Positions 1-9,188 of a DNA stretch of 64,000 nt are shown one piece after another. Source of the DNA: Paracoccus yeei ATCC BAA-599. Lineage in GTDB: Bacteria > Pseudomonadota > Alphaproteobacteria > Rhodobacterales > Rhodobacteraceae. Made by a program: the position numbers and the translations under genes. Under the pieces are notes generated by a model. The model did no database searches. It saw only the letters and a program-made list of their open reading frames with translations, and was not told the origin of the DNA. Within the stretch, counting starts at the first letter, position 1, and every line of letters starts with the position of its first letter. The DNA lies in the NCBI RefSeq assembly GCF_000622145.1, contig NZ_JHWH01000008.1, forward strand, positions 1 through 64,000. Direction: 5' to 3'.

Positions 1-1
1 G

Positions 2-1912
2 CTTGACGTTATCACGATTGGCCGTGCGGGGGTTGATTTGTATGGCCAGCAGGTCGGGGGCCGGCTTGAGGACATGGGGTCGTTTGCGAAGTATATCGGG
101 GGCAGTCCCACGAACATCGCCTGCGGGACGGCGCGGCTGGGGCTCAAGTCGGGGCTGATCACGCGGGTGGGCGACGAGCACATGGGCCGCTTCATCCGCG
201 AGCAGCTGGTGCGCGAGGGGGTCGATGTGCGGGGCGTCAGGACCGACCCCGAGCGGCTGACCGCGCTGGTGATCCTGGGGATCCGCGACGAGGACAGCTT
301 TCCGCTGATCTTCTATCGCGAGAACTGCGCCGACATGGCCTTGTGCGAGGACGACATCGACGAGGGGCTGATCGCCGAGACGCGCTCGGTGCTGGCGACG
401 GGGACGCATCTGAGCCATCCGCGCACCGAGGCCGCGGTGATCCGGGCGCTGGAGCTGGCCCGCAAGCACGGGGCGCGGACGGCGCTGGATATCGACTATC
501 GCCCGAACCTCTGGGGCGTGGCAGGCCACGGCGCGGGCGAGAGCCGCTTCGTCGAAAGCGCCGCGGTGACGGCGAAGCTGCAATCGACGCTGCATTTCTT
601 CGACCTGATCGTCGGCACCGAGGAGGAGTTCCACATCGCCGGCGGCAGCACGGACACCATCGCGGCCTTGCGCGCGGTGCGGGCCGTGTCGGACGCCACG
701 CTGGTCTGCAAGCGCGGCGCCAGGGGGGCGGTGGCCTTCGAAGGCGCGATCCCCGCGAGCCTGGACGACGGCGAGACCGGCCCCGGCTTTCCGATCGAGG
801 TGTTCAACGTGCTGGGCGCCGGCGACGGGTTCTTTTCGGGGCTGCTGAAGGGCTGGCTGGACGGCGAGAGCTGGCCCCGGGCGCTGGAATACGCCAATGC
901 CTGCGGCGCCTTCGCGGTCAGCCGCCACGGCTGCACGCCGGCTTATCCGAGCCTCGAGGAACTGCAGTTCTTCCTGCGGCGCGGGGTGGTGCGGCCGGAC
1001 CTGCGCAACGATCCCGAGCTCGAGCAGATCCACTGGTCGACGAACCGCGCCCGCAACCACGGCGGCGACTGGTCCACGATGCGGGTGTTCGCCTTCGACC
1101 ACCGCGCCCAGCTCGAGGCGATGCCGGGCTACAGCCCCGAGCAGGGCGGCGCCTTCAAGGAGCTGTGCCTGCAGGCGGCGCTGCGGGTGGCGGACGGTCG
1201 GCCGGGCTATGGGATCCTCTGCGACGACCGGATCGGGCGGCGCGCGCTGCATGCGGCCTCGGGCAGCGGGCTCTGGATCGGGCGGCCCTGCGAATGGCCG
1301 GGCTCGCGCCCGCTGGCGCTGGAGCCGGCGCTGGGGCCCGATTGCGGCGGGCTGGAGGCCTGGGCGCGCGAGAACGTGGTCAAGGTCCTGTGCTTCTGCC
1401 ACCCGGACGACGACGCGGCCCTGCGCGCGGATCAGGAGGCGACGGTCAAGCGGCTGTTTGCGGCGGCGCGCCGGAACGGGCTGGAGTTCCTGCTGGAGAT
1501 CATTCCCTCGAAGGTGGGCCCGGTCGATGACGACACGACCGCCACGCTGATCCGGCAGTTCTACGCCGCGGGGGTCTATCCCGACTGGTGGAAGCTCGAG
1601 CCGATGCGGACGCCGGCCGCCTGGGCCGAGGCGGTGGCCGCGATCGAGGATCACGACCGCCATACCCGCGGCATCGTGGTGCTGGGCCTGGATGCGCCCG
1701 AGGCGGAGCTGGCGGCGAGCTTTGCCGTCGCGGCGGCCTTTCCGCTGGTGCGCGGCTTTGCCGTCGGGCGCACGATCTTTGGCACGGTGGCGCGGGACTG
1801 GCTGGCGGGGAAGATCGGCGACGAGGCGGCGGTCGAGGAGATGGCGGCGCGCTTTGCCCGGCTGAGCGGCCTTTGGGACAAGGCCCGGGCCGGGGCGCGG
1901 GTGGCCGCGTGA
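2..1912 (+). CDS. iolC: 5-dehydro-2-deoxygluconokinase IolC fused to a DUF2090 domain (5' end outside window)
   Basis: The reading frame is open from base 2, and its first residues (LDVITIGRAGVDLYG) are the start of a PfkB-type sugar kinase, so the true start codon lies just before the window. IolC phosphorylates 5-dehydro-2-deoxy-D-gluconate in myo-inositol breakdown. The PfkB GAGD signature is seen in VLGAGDGFFSG near residue 270. From about residue 340 a second, TIM-barrel-like DUF2090 domain follows, an arrangement known for proteobacterial IolC. It is the first of four iol genes on this strand, with iolD 88 bp downstream. The function rests on motif recognition plus the operon; the role of DUF2090 is not established here. 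Confidence 0.93.
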   Translation, partial: LDVITIGRAGVDLYGQQVGGRLEDMGSFAKYIGGSPTNIACGTARLGLKSGLITRVGDEHMGRFIREQLVREGVDVRGVRTDPERLTALVILGIRDEDSFPLIFYRENCADMALCEDDIDEGLIAETRSVLATGTHLSHPRTEAAVIRALELARKHGARTALDIDYRPNLWGVAGHGAGESRFVESAAVTAKLQSTLHFFDLIVGTEEEFHIAGGSTDTIAALRAVRAVSDATLVCKRGARGAVAFEGAIPASLDDGETGPGFPIEVFNVLGAGDGFFSGLLKGWLDGESWPRALEYANACGAFAVSRHGCTPAYPSLEELQFFLRRGVVRPDLRNDPELEQIHWSTNRARNHGGDWSTMRVFAFDHRAQLEAMPGYSPEQGGAFKELCLQAALRVADGRPGYGILCDDRIGRRALHAASGSGLWIGRPCEWPGSRPLALEPALGPDCGGLEAWARENVVKVLCFCHPDDDAALRADQEATVKRLFAAARRNGLEFLLEIIPSKVGPVDDDTTATLIRQFYAAGVYPDWWKLEPMRTPAAWAEAVAAIEDHDRHTRGIVVLGLDAPEAELAASFAVAAAFPLVRGFAVGRTIFGTVARDWLAGKIGDEAAVEEMAARFARLSGLWDKARAGARVAA

Positions 1913-1917
1913 CGGAC

Positions 1918-1953
1918 GGGGGGCGCTGCCCCCCGCACCCCCCGGGGTATTTG
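1918..1953 (+). repeat. Intercistronic hairpin element, copy 1 (iolC-iolD gap)
   Basis: A perfect 7-bp stem, GGGGGGC / GCCCCCC, with a GCT loop lies at 1918-1934. It is followed by a C-rich stretch and the string CCGGGGTATTT. The same plan (GC-rich stem, GCT loop, then CCGGGGTATTT) recurs at 4792-4853 in the iolE-iolB gap. There is no U-run directly after the stem, so a role as an mRNA stability or processing element, or a weak terminator, fits better than a classical terminator. The function is inferred. Confidence 0.6.
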
Positions 1954-2000
1954 GGAAACGATGAAGGACAGGGGCGCCGCGCGCGTCCGGGAGGCAAGGC

Positions 2001-3854
2001 ATGAATGGCGGGACGATCCGGCTGACGGCGGCGCAGGCGATGGTGCGCTGGCTGTCGATGCAGATGACCGACGAGGGCGAGCGCTTCGTCGAGGGCTGTT
2101 GGGCGATCTTCGGCCATGGCAACGTGGCCGGCATCGGCGAGGCGCTGCACCAGGGCCAGCACGGCACGCTGTGCGGCAACACGCCCTTTCCGACCTGGCG
2201 CGGCCAGAACGAGCAGAGCATGGCCCATGCCGCCATCGCCTGGGCCAAGGCCAAGGCGCGGCGGCGGGCCCATGCGGTGACCAGTTCCATCGGCCCGGGC
2301 GCCACGAACATGGTGACGGCGGCGGCGCTGGCGCATGTGAACCGGCTGCCGGTGCTGTTCATCGCGGGCGATGTCTTCGCCAACCGCCGGCCCGACCCGG
2401 TCTTGCAGCAAGTCGAGGATTTCGGCGACGGCACGGTCAGCGCCAATGACTGCTTCCGCCCGGTGGTGCGCTATTTCGACCGCATCCAGCGGCCCGAGCA
2501 GCTGCTGTCGGCGCTGCCGCGCGCGCTGCGGGTGATGACCGATCCGGCGGACTGCGGGCCGGTCTGCCTGGCCTTTTGCCAGGACGTGCAGGCCGAGGCG
2601 TTCGACTGGCCCGAGGATTTCTTTGCCGAGCGGGTCTGGCGCATCCGCCGGCCCGAGCCGGATGCGGCCGAACTGGCCGAGGTCGCCGGGCTGATCCGGG
2701 CGGCGACGGCGCCGGTCATCGTCTGCGGCGGCGGCGTGATCTATTCCGGGGCCGAGGACGTGCTGGCGGCGTTTGCCACCCGCCATGGCATTCCCGTCAC
2801 CGAGACCCAGGCCGGCAAGTCGGCCCTTGCCCAGGCCCATCCGCTGAACCTGGGCGCGGCGGGGGTCGACGGCTCGGCCGCGGCCAATGCGGCGCTCGCC
2901 GCGGCGGATCTGGTGATCGGGGTGGGCACAAGGATGCAGGACTTCACCACCGGCTCGCGCACGCTGTTTTCCGGGCGGCTGGTGTCGGTGAACGTGCAGG
3001 GCTATGACGCGGCCAAGCATGGCGCGGTGACGCTGGTCTCGGATGCCAGGGTGGCGCTGGAGAAGCTGTCGGCGGCCTTGGGCGATCATCGCGTCGCTTT
3101 CGACGGCGCGGGTCGCGCGGCCTGGCTGGCGGCGGTCGATGCCCATTGCGCGGCGCCCGCCGGCGAGGGTGCCCTGCCGACCGACGCCCAGGTGATCGGC
3201 GCCGTGCAGCGCGCCGCCCCCGAGGCCATCGCGATGTGCGCGGCGGGCACCATGCCGGGCGCGTTGAAGCTGCTGTGGCAGCCCGCCCAGGGCGGCTATC
3301 ACATGGAATACGGCTATTCCTGCATGGGCTACGAGATCGCCGGGGCCCTGGGGCTGAAGCTGGCGCGACCGGACCGCGAGGTGGTCTGCTTTGTCGGCGA
3401 CGGCAGCTACATGATGGCCAACAGCGAGCTGGCGACGGCGGTGATGCGGCGGGTGCCCTTTACCGTGGTCCTGACCGACAACCGCGGCTATGGCTGCATC
3501 AACCGCCTGCAGGCCGGGACCGGCGGCGCGGCCTTCAACAACATGTATGTCGACTGCGCCGTCGAGGCGCAGCCGCAGATCGACTATGTCGCCCATGCCG
3601 CATCCATGGGCGCCCATGCGGTCAAGGCCGGCAGCATCGCCGACCTGGAGGCCGAGATCGCCGAGGCGCGCTCTCGCGCCATCCCCACGGTCATCGTCAT
3701 CGACACCACCGCCGCCCCCGGCCCGGGCGACGGGCTGGAGGGCGCCGGCCACTGGTGGGATGTCGCCGTGCCCGAGGTGGGCGATCACGACAGCCTGCGC
3801 GACGCCCATGCCAAATATATCGAAAACGCCAGGAAACAGGCGACCGCGAATTGA
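2001..3854 (+). CDS. iolD: 3D-(3,5/4)-trihydroxycyclohexane-1,2-dione acylhydrolase (decyclising) IolD
   Basis: This 617-residue protein belongs to the thiamine-diphosphate enzyme family. The C-terminal ThDP/Mg motif is visible as [12 protein letters not shown] followed by LTDNRGYG near residues 470-495. IolD opens the inositol-derived ring dione to give 5-deoxy-glucuronate. The ATG is preceded by GGGAGGC at a workable distance. Its position between iolC and iolE, 11 bp before iolE, supports the assignment over acetolactate synthase, which has the same fold. The cytoplasmic enzyme acts directly after IolE in the pathway. Confidence 0.95.
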   Translation: MNGGTIRLTAAQAMVRWLSMQMTDEGERFVEGCWAIFGHGNVAGIGEALHQGQHGTLCGNTPFPTWRGQNEQSMAHAAIAWAKAKARRRAHAVTSSIGPGATNMVTAAALAHVNRLPVLFIAGDVFANRRPDPVLQQVEDFGDGTVSANDCFRPVVRYFDRIQRPEQLLSALPRALRVMTDPADCGPVCLAFCQDVQAEAFDWPEDFFAERVWRIRRPEPDAAELAEVAGLIRAATAPVIVCGGGVIYSGAEDVLAAFATRHGIPVTETQAGKSALAQAHPLNLGAAGVDGSAAANAALAAADLVIGVGTRMQDFTTGSRTLFSGRLVSVNVQGYDAAKHGAVTLVSDARVALEKLSAALGDHRVAFDGAGRAAWLAAVDAHCAAPAGEGALPTDAQVIGAVQRAAPEAIAMCAAGTMPGALKLLWQPAQGGYHMEYGYSCMGYEIAGALGLKLARPDREVVCFVGDGSYMMANSELATAVMRRVPFTVVLTDNRGYGCINRLQAGTGGAAFNNMYVDCAVEAQPQIDYVAHAASMGAHAVKAGSIADLEAEIAEARSRAIPTVIVIDTTAAPGPGDGLEGAGHWWDVAVPEVGDHDSLRDAHAKYIENARKQATAN

Positions 3855-3865
3855 AAGGAAATCCC

Positions 3866-4777
3866 ATGATCCGCTATGGCACCAATCCCATCGCCTGGGC
3901 CAATGACGACGATCCGTCGATCGGCGCCCATATCCCGACCGAACAGATCCTGCACGAGGCGGGCGAGGTCATCGGCTTCGACGGCATCGAGAACGGCCAT
4001 CGCTGGCCCGACGACCCGCAGGCGCTCAAGGCGCTGCTGGGCCGCTATGGGCTGGTCTTCGTCTCGGGCTGGTATTCGACGGAATTGCTGACCCGCTCGG
4101 TCGAGGAGGAGATCGCCGCCGTGCAGGGGCATCTGGCCAAGCTCAAGGCCAATGGCTGCACGGTCTGCATCGCCTGCGAATGTTCGAACACGGTGCACGG
4201 GCGTCCCGATGTGGCGGTGAACGACCGGCCCCGGCTGACCGCGGCCGAGATGGCGGACTTCGGCGCGAAGGTCGAGGCCTTCGCGGCCTATCTGGCGGGG
4301 CAGGGGATCCGGCTCGCCTATCACCACCACATGGGCACCGTGGTGGAAAGCCCCGAGGAGATCGACGCCTTCATGGCCGCGACCGGCCCGGCCACGCATC
4401 TGCTGTTCGACGCCGGCCATTGCACCTTCGGCGGCGGCGACCCCGCGGCGGTGCTGGCGCGCCACGCGTCCCGGGTCGCGCATTTCCATGCCAAGAACAT
4501 CCGCCCTGAAGTGACGGCGCGGGTGCGGGCCGAGGGGCTGTCGTTCCTGCAGGGCGTCCTGGCCGGGGCCTTTACCGTGCCGGGCGATCCCGAAGGGGCC
4601 ATCGACTTCGTGCCCCTGCTGCGGATCCTGGCCGGGGCGGGCTATGACGGCTGGCTGGTGATCGAGGCCGAGCAGGACCCCGATCTGCGCAACCCGCTGG
4701 AGTATCAGTCGATGGGCCTGAAGGCGCTGAAGGCCGCGGCGCGCGAGGCCGGGCTGGACCAGACCGTGGCTGCCTGA
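3866..4777 (+). CDS. iolE: Inosose dehydratase IolE
   Basis: This 303-residue protein of the xylose-isomerase-like TIM-barrel family starts [20 protein letters not shown], typical of IolE. It dehydrates 2-keto-myo-inositol (inosose) to the trihydroxycyclohexane-dione used by IolD. Metal-binding-type residues appear in [22 protein letters not shown] and HFHAKN. The start was chosen because AAAGGAAA lies just upstream and the iolD stop is 11 bp away; longer frames upstream read through iolD in another frame. It is co-transcribed with iolC, iolD and iolB. Confidence 0.94.
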   Translation: MIRYGTNPIAWANDDDPSIGAHIPTEQILHEAGEVIGFDGIENGHRWPDDPQALKALLGRYGLVFVSGWYSTELLTRSVEEEIAAVQGHLAKLKANGCTVCIACECSNTVHGRPDVAVNDRPRLTAAEMADFGAKVEAFAAYLAGQGIRLAYHHHMGTVVESPEEIDAFMAATGPATHLLFDAGHCTFGGGDPAAVLARHASRVAHFHAKNIRPEVTARVRAEGLSFLQGVLAGAFTVPGDPEGAIDFVPLLRILAGAGYDGWLVIEAEQDPDLRNPLEYQSMGLKALKAAAREAGLDQTVAA

Positions 4778-4791
4778 GGGCCGCGGCGGGC

Positions 4792-4853
4792 GGGGAGGCG
4801 CTGCCTCCCCACGGCATCGCGCGATGCGCGACGCCTCCCCTCCGGGGTATTTC
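4792..4853 (+). repeat. Intercistronic hairpin element, copy 2 (iolE-iolB gap)
   Basis: An 8-bp perfect stem, GGGGAGGC / GCCTCCCC, with a GCT loop lies at 4792-4810. It is followed by the palindrome GCATCGCGCGATGC and then CCTCCGGGGTATTT. The stem, loop and trailing string match the plan of the copy at 1918, although the stem bases differ in a compensated way, which argues for a selected RNA structure. The downstream gene iolB begins 23 bp after the element. Confidence 0.6.
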
Positions 4854-4875
4854 GACAACGAGGAAGGACCGGACG

Positions 4876-5673
4876 ATGAACACGCTGTTGCGAAAACCCT
4901 TCGGCAGCCACGGCAAGGTGCACGAGATCACCCCGCAATCGGCGGGCTGGCGCTATGTCGGCTTTTCGCTTTACCGGTTGCGGGCGGGCGAGGTTGCGGC
5001 CGAGGCGACCGGCGGGCGCGAGGTCATCCTGGTCATGGTCGAGGGCAAGGCCGGTGTCCATGCCGCGGGGCAGGACTGGGGCGTCTTGGGAGACCGCATG
5101 GATGTCTTCGAAAGGACGCCGCCGCATTGCCTGTATGTGCCCCCCGGCCAGGACTGGCGCGCCGAGGCCCGGACCGACTGCGTGATCGCGGTCTGCTCGG
5201 CCCCCGGCACGGGCGGGCATGCCGCGCGCCGCATCGGCCCGGACGGCATCAGCCTGACCCAGCGCGGCGAGGGGCCGAACACCCGCTTCATCAACAACAT
5301 CGCCATGGAGGCGGAGGATGTCTGCGACAGCCTGCTGGTGACCGAGGTCTTCACCCCCGCGGGCAACTGGTCGTCCTATCCGAGCCACCGCCATGACGAG
5401 GACGATTTCCCCCGCATCACCTATCTGGAGGAGACCTACTACCATCGCCTGAACCCGAGGGACGGCTGGGCGGTGCAGCGCGTCTATACCGACGACGGGT
5501 CCCTGGACGAGGTGATGGCGGTCAGGGACGGCGACGTCGCCCTGGTGCCGCGCGGCCATCACCCCTGCGGCGCCCCCCATGGCTTCGAGCTTTACTACCT
5601 CAACGTCATGGCAGGACCGAAAAGGGCCTGGCGCTTCGTCCCGGCCCCGGAGGTCGAGCACATGATGAGGTGA
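4876..5673 (+). CDS. iolB: 5-deoxy-glucuronate isomerase IolB
   Basis: This 265-residue bicupin-type protein carries the family signature SSYPSHRHDEDDFPR and LEETYYHRLNP around residues 170-190, with histidines and acidic residues placed to bind metal. It converts 5-deoxy-glucuronate to 5-dehydro-2-deoxy-gluconate, the IolC substrate. The start ATG follows AGGAAGGAC. It is the last gene of the inositol block here and converges with the TetR gene, leaving only 4 bp between the stops. No iolA, iolG or transporter is visible, so these must lie outside the window. Confidence 0.95.
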   Translation: MNTLLRKPFGSHGKVHEITPQSAGWRYVGFSLYRLRAGEVAAEATGGREVILVMVEGKAGVHAAGQDWGVLGDRMDVFERTPPHCLYVPPGQDWRAEARTDCVIAVCSAPGTGGHAARRIGPDGISLTQRGEGPNTRFINNIAMEAEDVCDSLLVTEVFTPAGNWSSYPSHRHDEDDFPRITYLEETYYHRLNPRDGWAVQRVYTDDGSLDEVMAVRDGDVALVPRGHHPCGAPHGFELYYLNVMAGPKRAWRFVPAPEVEHMMR

Positions 5674-5677
5674 GCGC

Positions 5678-6328
5678 CTAGGGGGCCGGAGGCCGCAGGA
5701 CCTTGCGGGTGAAGACCGACATCGCCTTGCGCGCGCCGGTGCGGGCGTCGTGGTCGGGCAGCCAGCGTTGCAGATCGCCGGACAGCATCCGGCTGGCCGC
5801 GCCATAGGCGCAGACGTGGGCAAGGGCGACCAGCATCTCGAGATCCTCGTCGGGGGCGAGCAGGTCCAGCGCCTGCGCCTGGCGCAGCAGCCGCAGCATC
5901 AGGTCGTGGATGGACTGTTCATACCGGGCCAGCCCCGCGTCCCGGCTGAATTCCCCGGCCGGCATCATGGCAATGATGTGGAAGGCGGCGGGATGGTCGC
6001 AGGCCCATTCGACATAGGCATCGGCAATCGCCTCGAACTGGCCCAGGACGTCGGATTCGCCCACCTGGACGACCTTGCGCACCAGTTGGTCGTTCAGCAG
6101 CACGAAGGCGTTCTGCGCGATGGCCCGATGAAGCTGATCTTCGGAGCCGACCACGGCCAGAAGCGCGGCGGTCTGCATCCCGAGGTCGGCGGCGATCCGA
6201 TCCAGCGAGGGAATGTTGCCATCCTGCGCGGCAAGTCGGCCTGCCGCCTCGATGGCATGGGCAAAGGCCGTGCCACTGGCTGGGTCATGGGCCCTGTCGG
6301 TCGGGGCCCTGTCCTGTTGGGTCATCAT
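5678..6328 (-). CDS. TetR/AcrR-type transcriptional regulator
   Basis: This 216-residue protein has an N-terminal helix-turn-helix region (about residues 25-70, with IPSLDRIAADLGMQTAALLAVVGSEDQLHRA) and a helical C-terminal ligand domain of the WHG-like kind (AFHIIAMMPAGEF). It is divergent from the SOS-controlled radical SAM operon and convergent with iolB. The target is unknown: it could act on its own promoter in the 180-bp divergent gap, but nothing in the sequence shows that. The first HTH helices are degenerate, so the family call is good but not certain. Confidence 0.75.
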   Translation of the reverse strand: MMTQQDRAPTDRAHDPASGTAFAHAIEAAGRLAAQDGNIPSLDRIAADLGMQTAALLAVVGSEDQLHRAIAQNAFVLLNDQLVRKVVQVGESDVLGQFEAIADAYVEWACDHPAAFHIIAMMPAGEFSRDAGLARYEQSIHDLMLRLLRQAQALDLLAPDEDLEMLVALAHVCAYGAASRMLSGDLQRWLPDHDARTGARKAMSVFTRKVLRPPAP

Positions 6329-6472
6329 CTCTCCACGGGTCGCTTGCGCCGGGGACGGGAGAACGGACGACGGTGAAACAGAGCGCGTCGGTATTGATAT
6401 AATAACCCATCGCCCTGCTCAAGGCCCGACTGCGTGGCATTTGAACTGCCCGGTCCAGATTCTGAAAGACGG

Positions 6473-6503
6473 TTGATCGCAAGCGCCAGAACATTTATAG
6501 AAC
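6473..6503 (+). promoter_or_regulatory. SOS (LexA) box overlapping a sigma-70-like promoter
   Basis: GAAC-N7-GAAC lies at 6489-6503. It is the reverse complement of the alphaproteobacterial LexA box GTTC-N7-GTTC. A promoter-like pair overlaps it: TTGATC at 6473-6478, a 17-nt spacer, and TATAGA at 6496-6501. LexA bound here would cover the -10. The predicted transcript start falls at about 6508, the A of the next ATG, and there is no Shine-Dalgarno sequence, so the mRNA may be leaderless. The box is seen directly; the leaderless start is inferred. Confidence 0.72.
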
Positions 6504-6507
6504 ATGT

Positions 6508-7734
6508 ATGAAACGGGATCTGCAGCAGCGACTGGCGATTCTGGCCGACGCGGCCAAATACGACGCCTCTTGCGCCTCGAGCGGGAGCGAGCGGCGCGAT
6601 GCGCGGCAAGGTGGCATCGGCTCGACCGAGGGGATGGGGATCTGCCATGCCTATGCGCCGGACGGGCGCTGCATCTCGCTGCTGAAAATCCTGCTGACGA
6701 ATTTCTGCATCTATGATTGCGCCTATTGCATCAATCGCAGTTCCAGCAATGTGGCGCGGGCGCGCTTCACCCCGGACGAGGTGGTCTGGCTGGTGCTGGA
6801 GTTCTATCGCCGCAACTACATCGAGGGGCTGTTCCTAAGCTCGGGGATCGCGCGCTCGCCCGATCACACGATGGAACAGATGGTGCGCATCGCCCGCGAC
6901 TTGCGGCAAAAGCACGGGTTCAAGGGCTATATCCACCTGAAGACCATCCCCGAGGCCTCGGGCGCACTGATCGACGAGGCGGGGCTTTACGCCGACCGGC
7001 TGTCGATCAACATCGAACTGCCGACAGATGCGGGCATTGCCGACTTCGCGCCGGAAAAGCAGCCGGGCCAGATCCGCCGCGCCATGGGCGACCTGCGTCT
7101 GCGCATCGAGGCGGGGGCCGAGCCGACCCACACCGGACGGCGCAAGCGCTTTGCCCCGGCGGGCCAGTCGACGCAGATGATCGTCGGCGCGGATGGGGCG
7201 AGCGATTCGACGATCCTGGGGTCCAGCGCGCGGCTTTACAGCAGCTATGGGTTAAAGCGGGTCTATTATTCGGCGTTCAGCCCGATCCCGGATGCCTCGA
7301 CCCGGCTGCCGCCGCAAAAGCCGCCGCTGATGCGCGAACACCGCCTGTATCAGGCCGACTGGCTGTACCGCTTCTACGGCTTCTCCATCGACGAGATCAC
7401 CTCGGCCCGGCCCGATGGGATGCTGGACCTGGACCTGGACCCAAAGCTTGCCTGGGCGCTGGCGCATCGCGCGGATTTCCCCGTCGACGTGAACCGCGCC
7501 CCGCGCGAGATGCTGCTGCGGGTGCCGGGGCTGGGCACCAGGACCGTCGATGCCATCCTGGCCGCGCGCCGCCACCGCAGCCTGACGCTGGACGACCTGG
7601 GGCGGATGCGGGTCTCGGTGAAGAAGCTGCGTCCGTTCGTCTCGGCCGCGGGCTGGTCGCCCTTGCGGCTGATCGACCGCGCCGACCTGCGGACGCTGTT
7701 CGCGCCGCCGCCCCGGCAGCTTGCGTTGCTGTGA
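6508..7734 (+). CDS. Putative DNA modification/repair radical SAM protein (TIGR03916-like)
   Basis: This 408-residue protein has the radical-SAM cluster motif C67-x3-C71-x2-C74 within NFCIYDCAYCINR. A C-terminal helix-hairpin-helix DNA-binding segment (VNRAPREMLLRVPGLGTRTVDAILAA) lies at about residues 330-360. Proteins of this family sit beside a TIGR03915-type partner and are thought to act in DNA repair, but the reaction is not known to me. The stop overlaps the start of the UdgX fusion by one base (TGATG), so the two are translationally coupled. The SOS box in the promoter supports a damage-response role. Confidence 0.88.
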   Translation: MKRDLQQRLAILADAAKYDASCASSGSERRDARQGGIGSTEGMGICHAYAPDGRCISLLKILLTNFCIYDCAYCINRSSSNVARARFTPDEVVWLVLEFYRRNYIEGLFLSSGIARSPDHTMEQMVRIARDLRQKHGFKGYIHLKTIPEASGALIDEAGLYADRLSINIELPTDAGIADFAPEKQPGQIRRAMGDLRLRIEAGAEPTHTGRRKRFAPAGQSTQMIVGADGASDSTILGSSARLYSSYGLKRVYYSAFSPIPDASTRLPPQKPPLMREHRLYQADWLYRFYGFSIDEITSARPDGMLDLDLDPKLAWALAHRADFPVDVNRAPREMLLRVPGLGTRTVDAILAARRHRSLTLDDLGRMRVSVKKLRPFVSAAGWSPLRLIDRADLRTLFAPPPRQLALL

Positions 7735-9188
7735 TGCTGCGCGTCGCGCTGTCCTCGCAGGCCGATGCGCGGGAATGGCGCGATGCGGCACGGGCGCTGG
7801 TGCTGGCGGGCGTGGCCCCGGGGGATGTCGATTGGAGCGTGGCGGGCGAAAGCGACCTCTTCGGCGCCGGCGATGCGCTGCCGCGGCCAGGCGCCGGCGC
7901 GGTCCCCGCGCGGGTTCCGCGCCGCTTTCCCGACCTGCTGGAGGCTGCGCTGTGTCACAGCGACCCCGGCCGGTTCGCGATGCTCTACCGCCTGCTCTGG
8001 CGCCTGCAGGATCAGCCGCATCTGCTGGAGGTCGCGCCCGACCCCGATGTGCAATGGCTGCATCGGGCGGTGAAATCCGTGCGGCGCGATGTCCACAAGA
8101 TGCACGCCTTTGTGCGGTTTCGCGAGATCCCCTCGGACGGGCGGCGCAGCTTTGTCGCCTGGTTCGAGCCGGACCACCATATCGTCGCCCGCGCCGCGCC
8201 CTTTTTCGCGCGCCGCTTTGCCGACATGGACTGGCTGATCCTGACGCCGCGCGGCCGCGCGGGCTTTGCCGATGGGCAGCTGCGGACCGACGAGGTTCTC
8301 GCCGAAAAGCCTGCGTTGGAGGACCCGACCGAAAACCTGTGGCGGACCTATTTCGGGGCCATCTTCAACCCCGCCCGGCTGAAGGTTCGCGCCATGCAAT
8401 CCGAGATGCCGCGCAAATACTGGAAGAACCTGCCCGAGGCCGCGCTGATCCCGCAGATGATCGCGGGGGCGGGCGAGGCCGTGGCGCGGATGGAGGCGCA
8501 GGCGGATCGCGCGCCGCCGGCCTTTCACGCGGCCATCCGGGCCCGGCGTGCGGTGCCGGCCGAGCCCCTCGCACCAGACGGCTGGCGGGGCTTGCGTGCG
8601 GGGGTGCTGGGCTGCAAGCGCTGCACGCTTCACGCCCAGGCCACGGGCGCAGTGCCGGGCGAAGGGCCGCAGGATGCGGCCCTGATGATCGTGGGCGAAC
8701 AGCCCGGCGATCTCGAGGATCTGGCTGGCCGGCCGTTCGTCGGCCCGGCGGGACAGGTGCTGGACCGGGCGCTGGCCGGGGCCGGGATCGACCGAAGCCG
8801 GAGCTATCTGACGAACGCGGTCAAGCACTTCAAGTTCACCCCGCGCGGCAAGCGGCGCATTCACCAAAGACCCGACGCGGGCGAGGTGTCGCATTGCCGC
8901 TGGTGGCTGACGCAGGAAATCGGGATGGTGCGCCCCCGCCTGATCGTCGCCATGGGGGCGACAGCCATGCTGGGCCTGACCGGGCGCAGCGGCAAGATGG
9001 GCGAATTGCGCGGCCGGATCATCGAGCGGGGGCAGGGCCCGGCCATTCTGCCGACGTGGCATCCGGCCTATCTGCTGCGCTTGCCGGATGCCGTGCAGGC
9101 CGTCGTCGCCACGCGCCAGTTCGAGGACGACCTGACGCTGGCGGCAGCCTTTCTTAGCGGCGCAGGAACGCTATCAGCGCCGCGTTGA
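7734..9188 (+). CDS. udgX: TIGR03915-type DNA repair protein fused to a UdgX-type uracil-DNA glycosylase
   Basis: The protein is 484 residues long. The first ~280 match the partner protein of the radical SAM gene (for example RFREIPSDGRRSFVAWFEPDHHIV). From about residue 285 a family-4-like uracil-DNA glycosylase domain follows, with GEQPGDLED (321-329), FVGPAGQVLD and WHPAYLLR. The loop KRRIHQRP (373-380) with His377 is the UdgX signature; in characterised UdgX this histidine bonds covalently to the abasic sugar after uracil is excised. The start overlaps the previous stop. The 3' end overlaps the convergent hydrolase gene by 35 bp. Confidence 0.88.
   Translation: MLRVALSSQADAREWRDAARALVLAGVAPGDVDWSVAGESDLFGAGDALPRPGAGAVPARVPRRFPDLLEAALCHSDPGRFAMLYRLLWRLQDQPHLLEVAPDPDVQWLHRAVKSVRRDVHKMHAFVRFREIPSDGRRSFVAWFEPDHHIVARAAPFFARRFADMDWLILTPRGRAGFADGQLRTDEVLAEKPALEDPTENLWRTYFGAIFNPARLKVRAMQSEMPRKYWKNLPEAALIPQMIAGAGEAVARMEAQADRAPPAFHAAIRARRAVPAEPLAPDGWRGLRAGVLGCKRCTLHAQATGAVPGEGPQDAALMIVGEQPGDLEDLAGRPFVGPAGQVLDRALAGAGIDRSRSYLTNAVKHFKFTPRGKRRIHQRPDAGEVSHCRWWLTQEIGMVRPRLIVAMGATAMLGLTGRSGKMGELRGRIIERGQGPAILPTWHPAYLLRLPDAVQAVVATRQFEDDLTLAAAFLSGAGTLSAPR

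Noticed and set aside
1500..3809. Long open frame on the minus strand opposite iolC/iolD
   Set aside because: Its protein is arginine/glycine/histidine-rich without any family motif, and the plus strand encodes IolC and IolD over the same bases. It is a GC-bias shadow.
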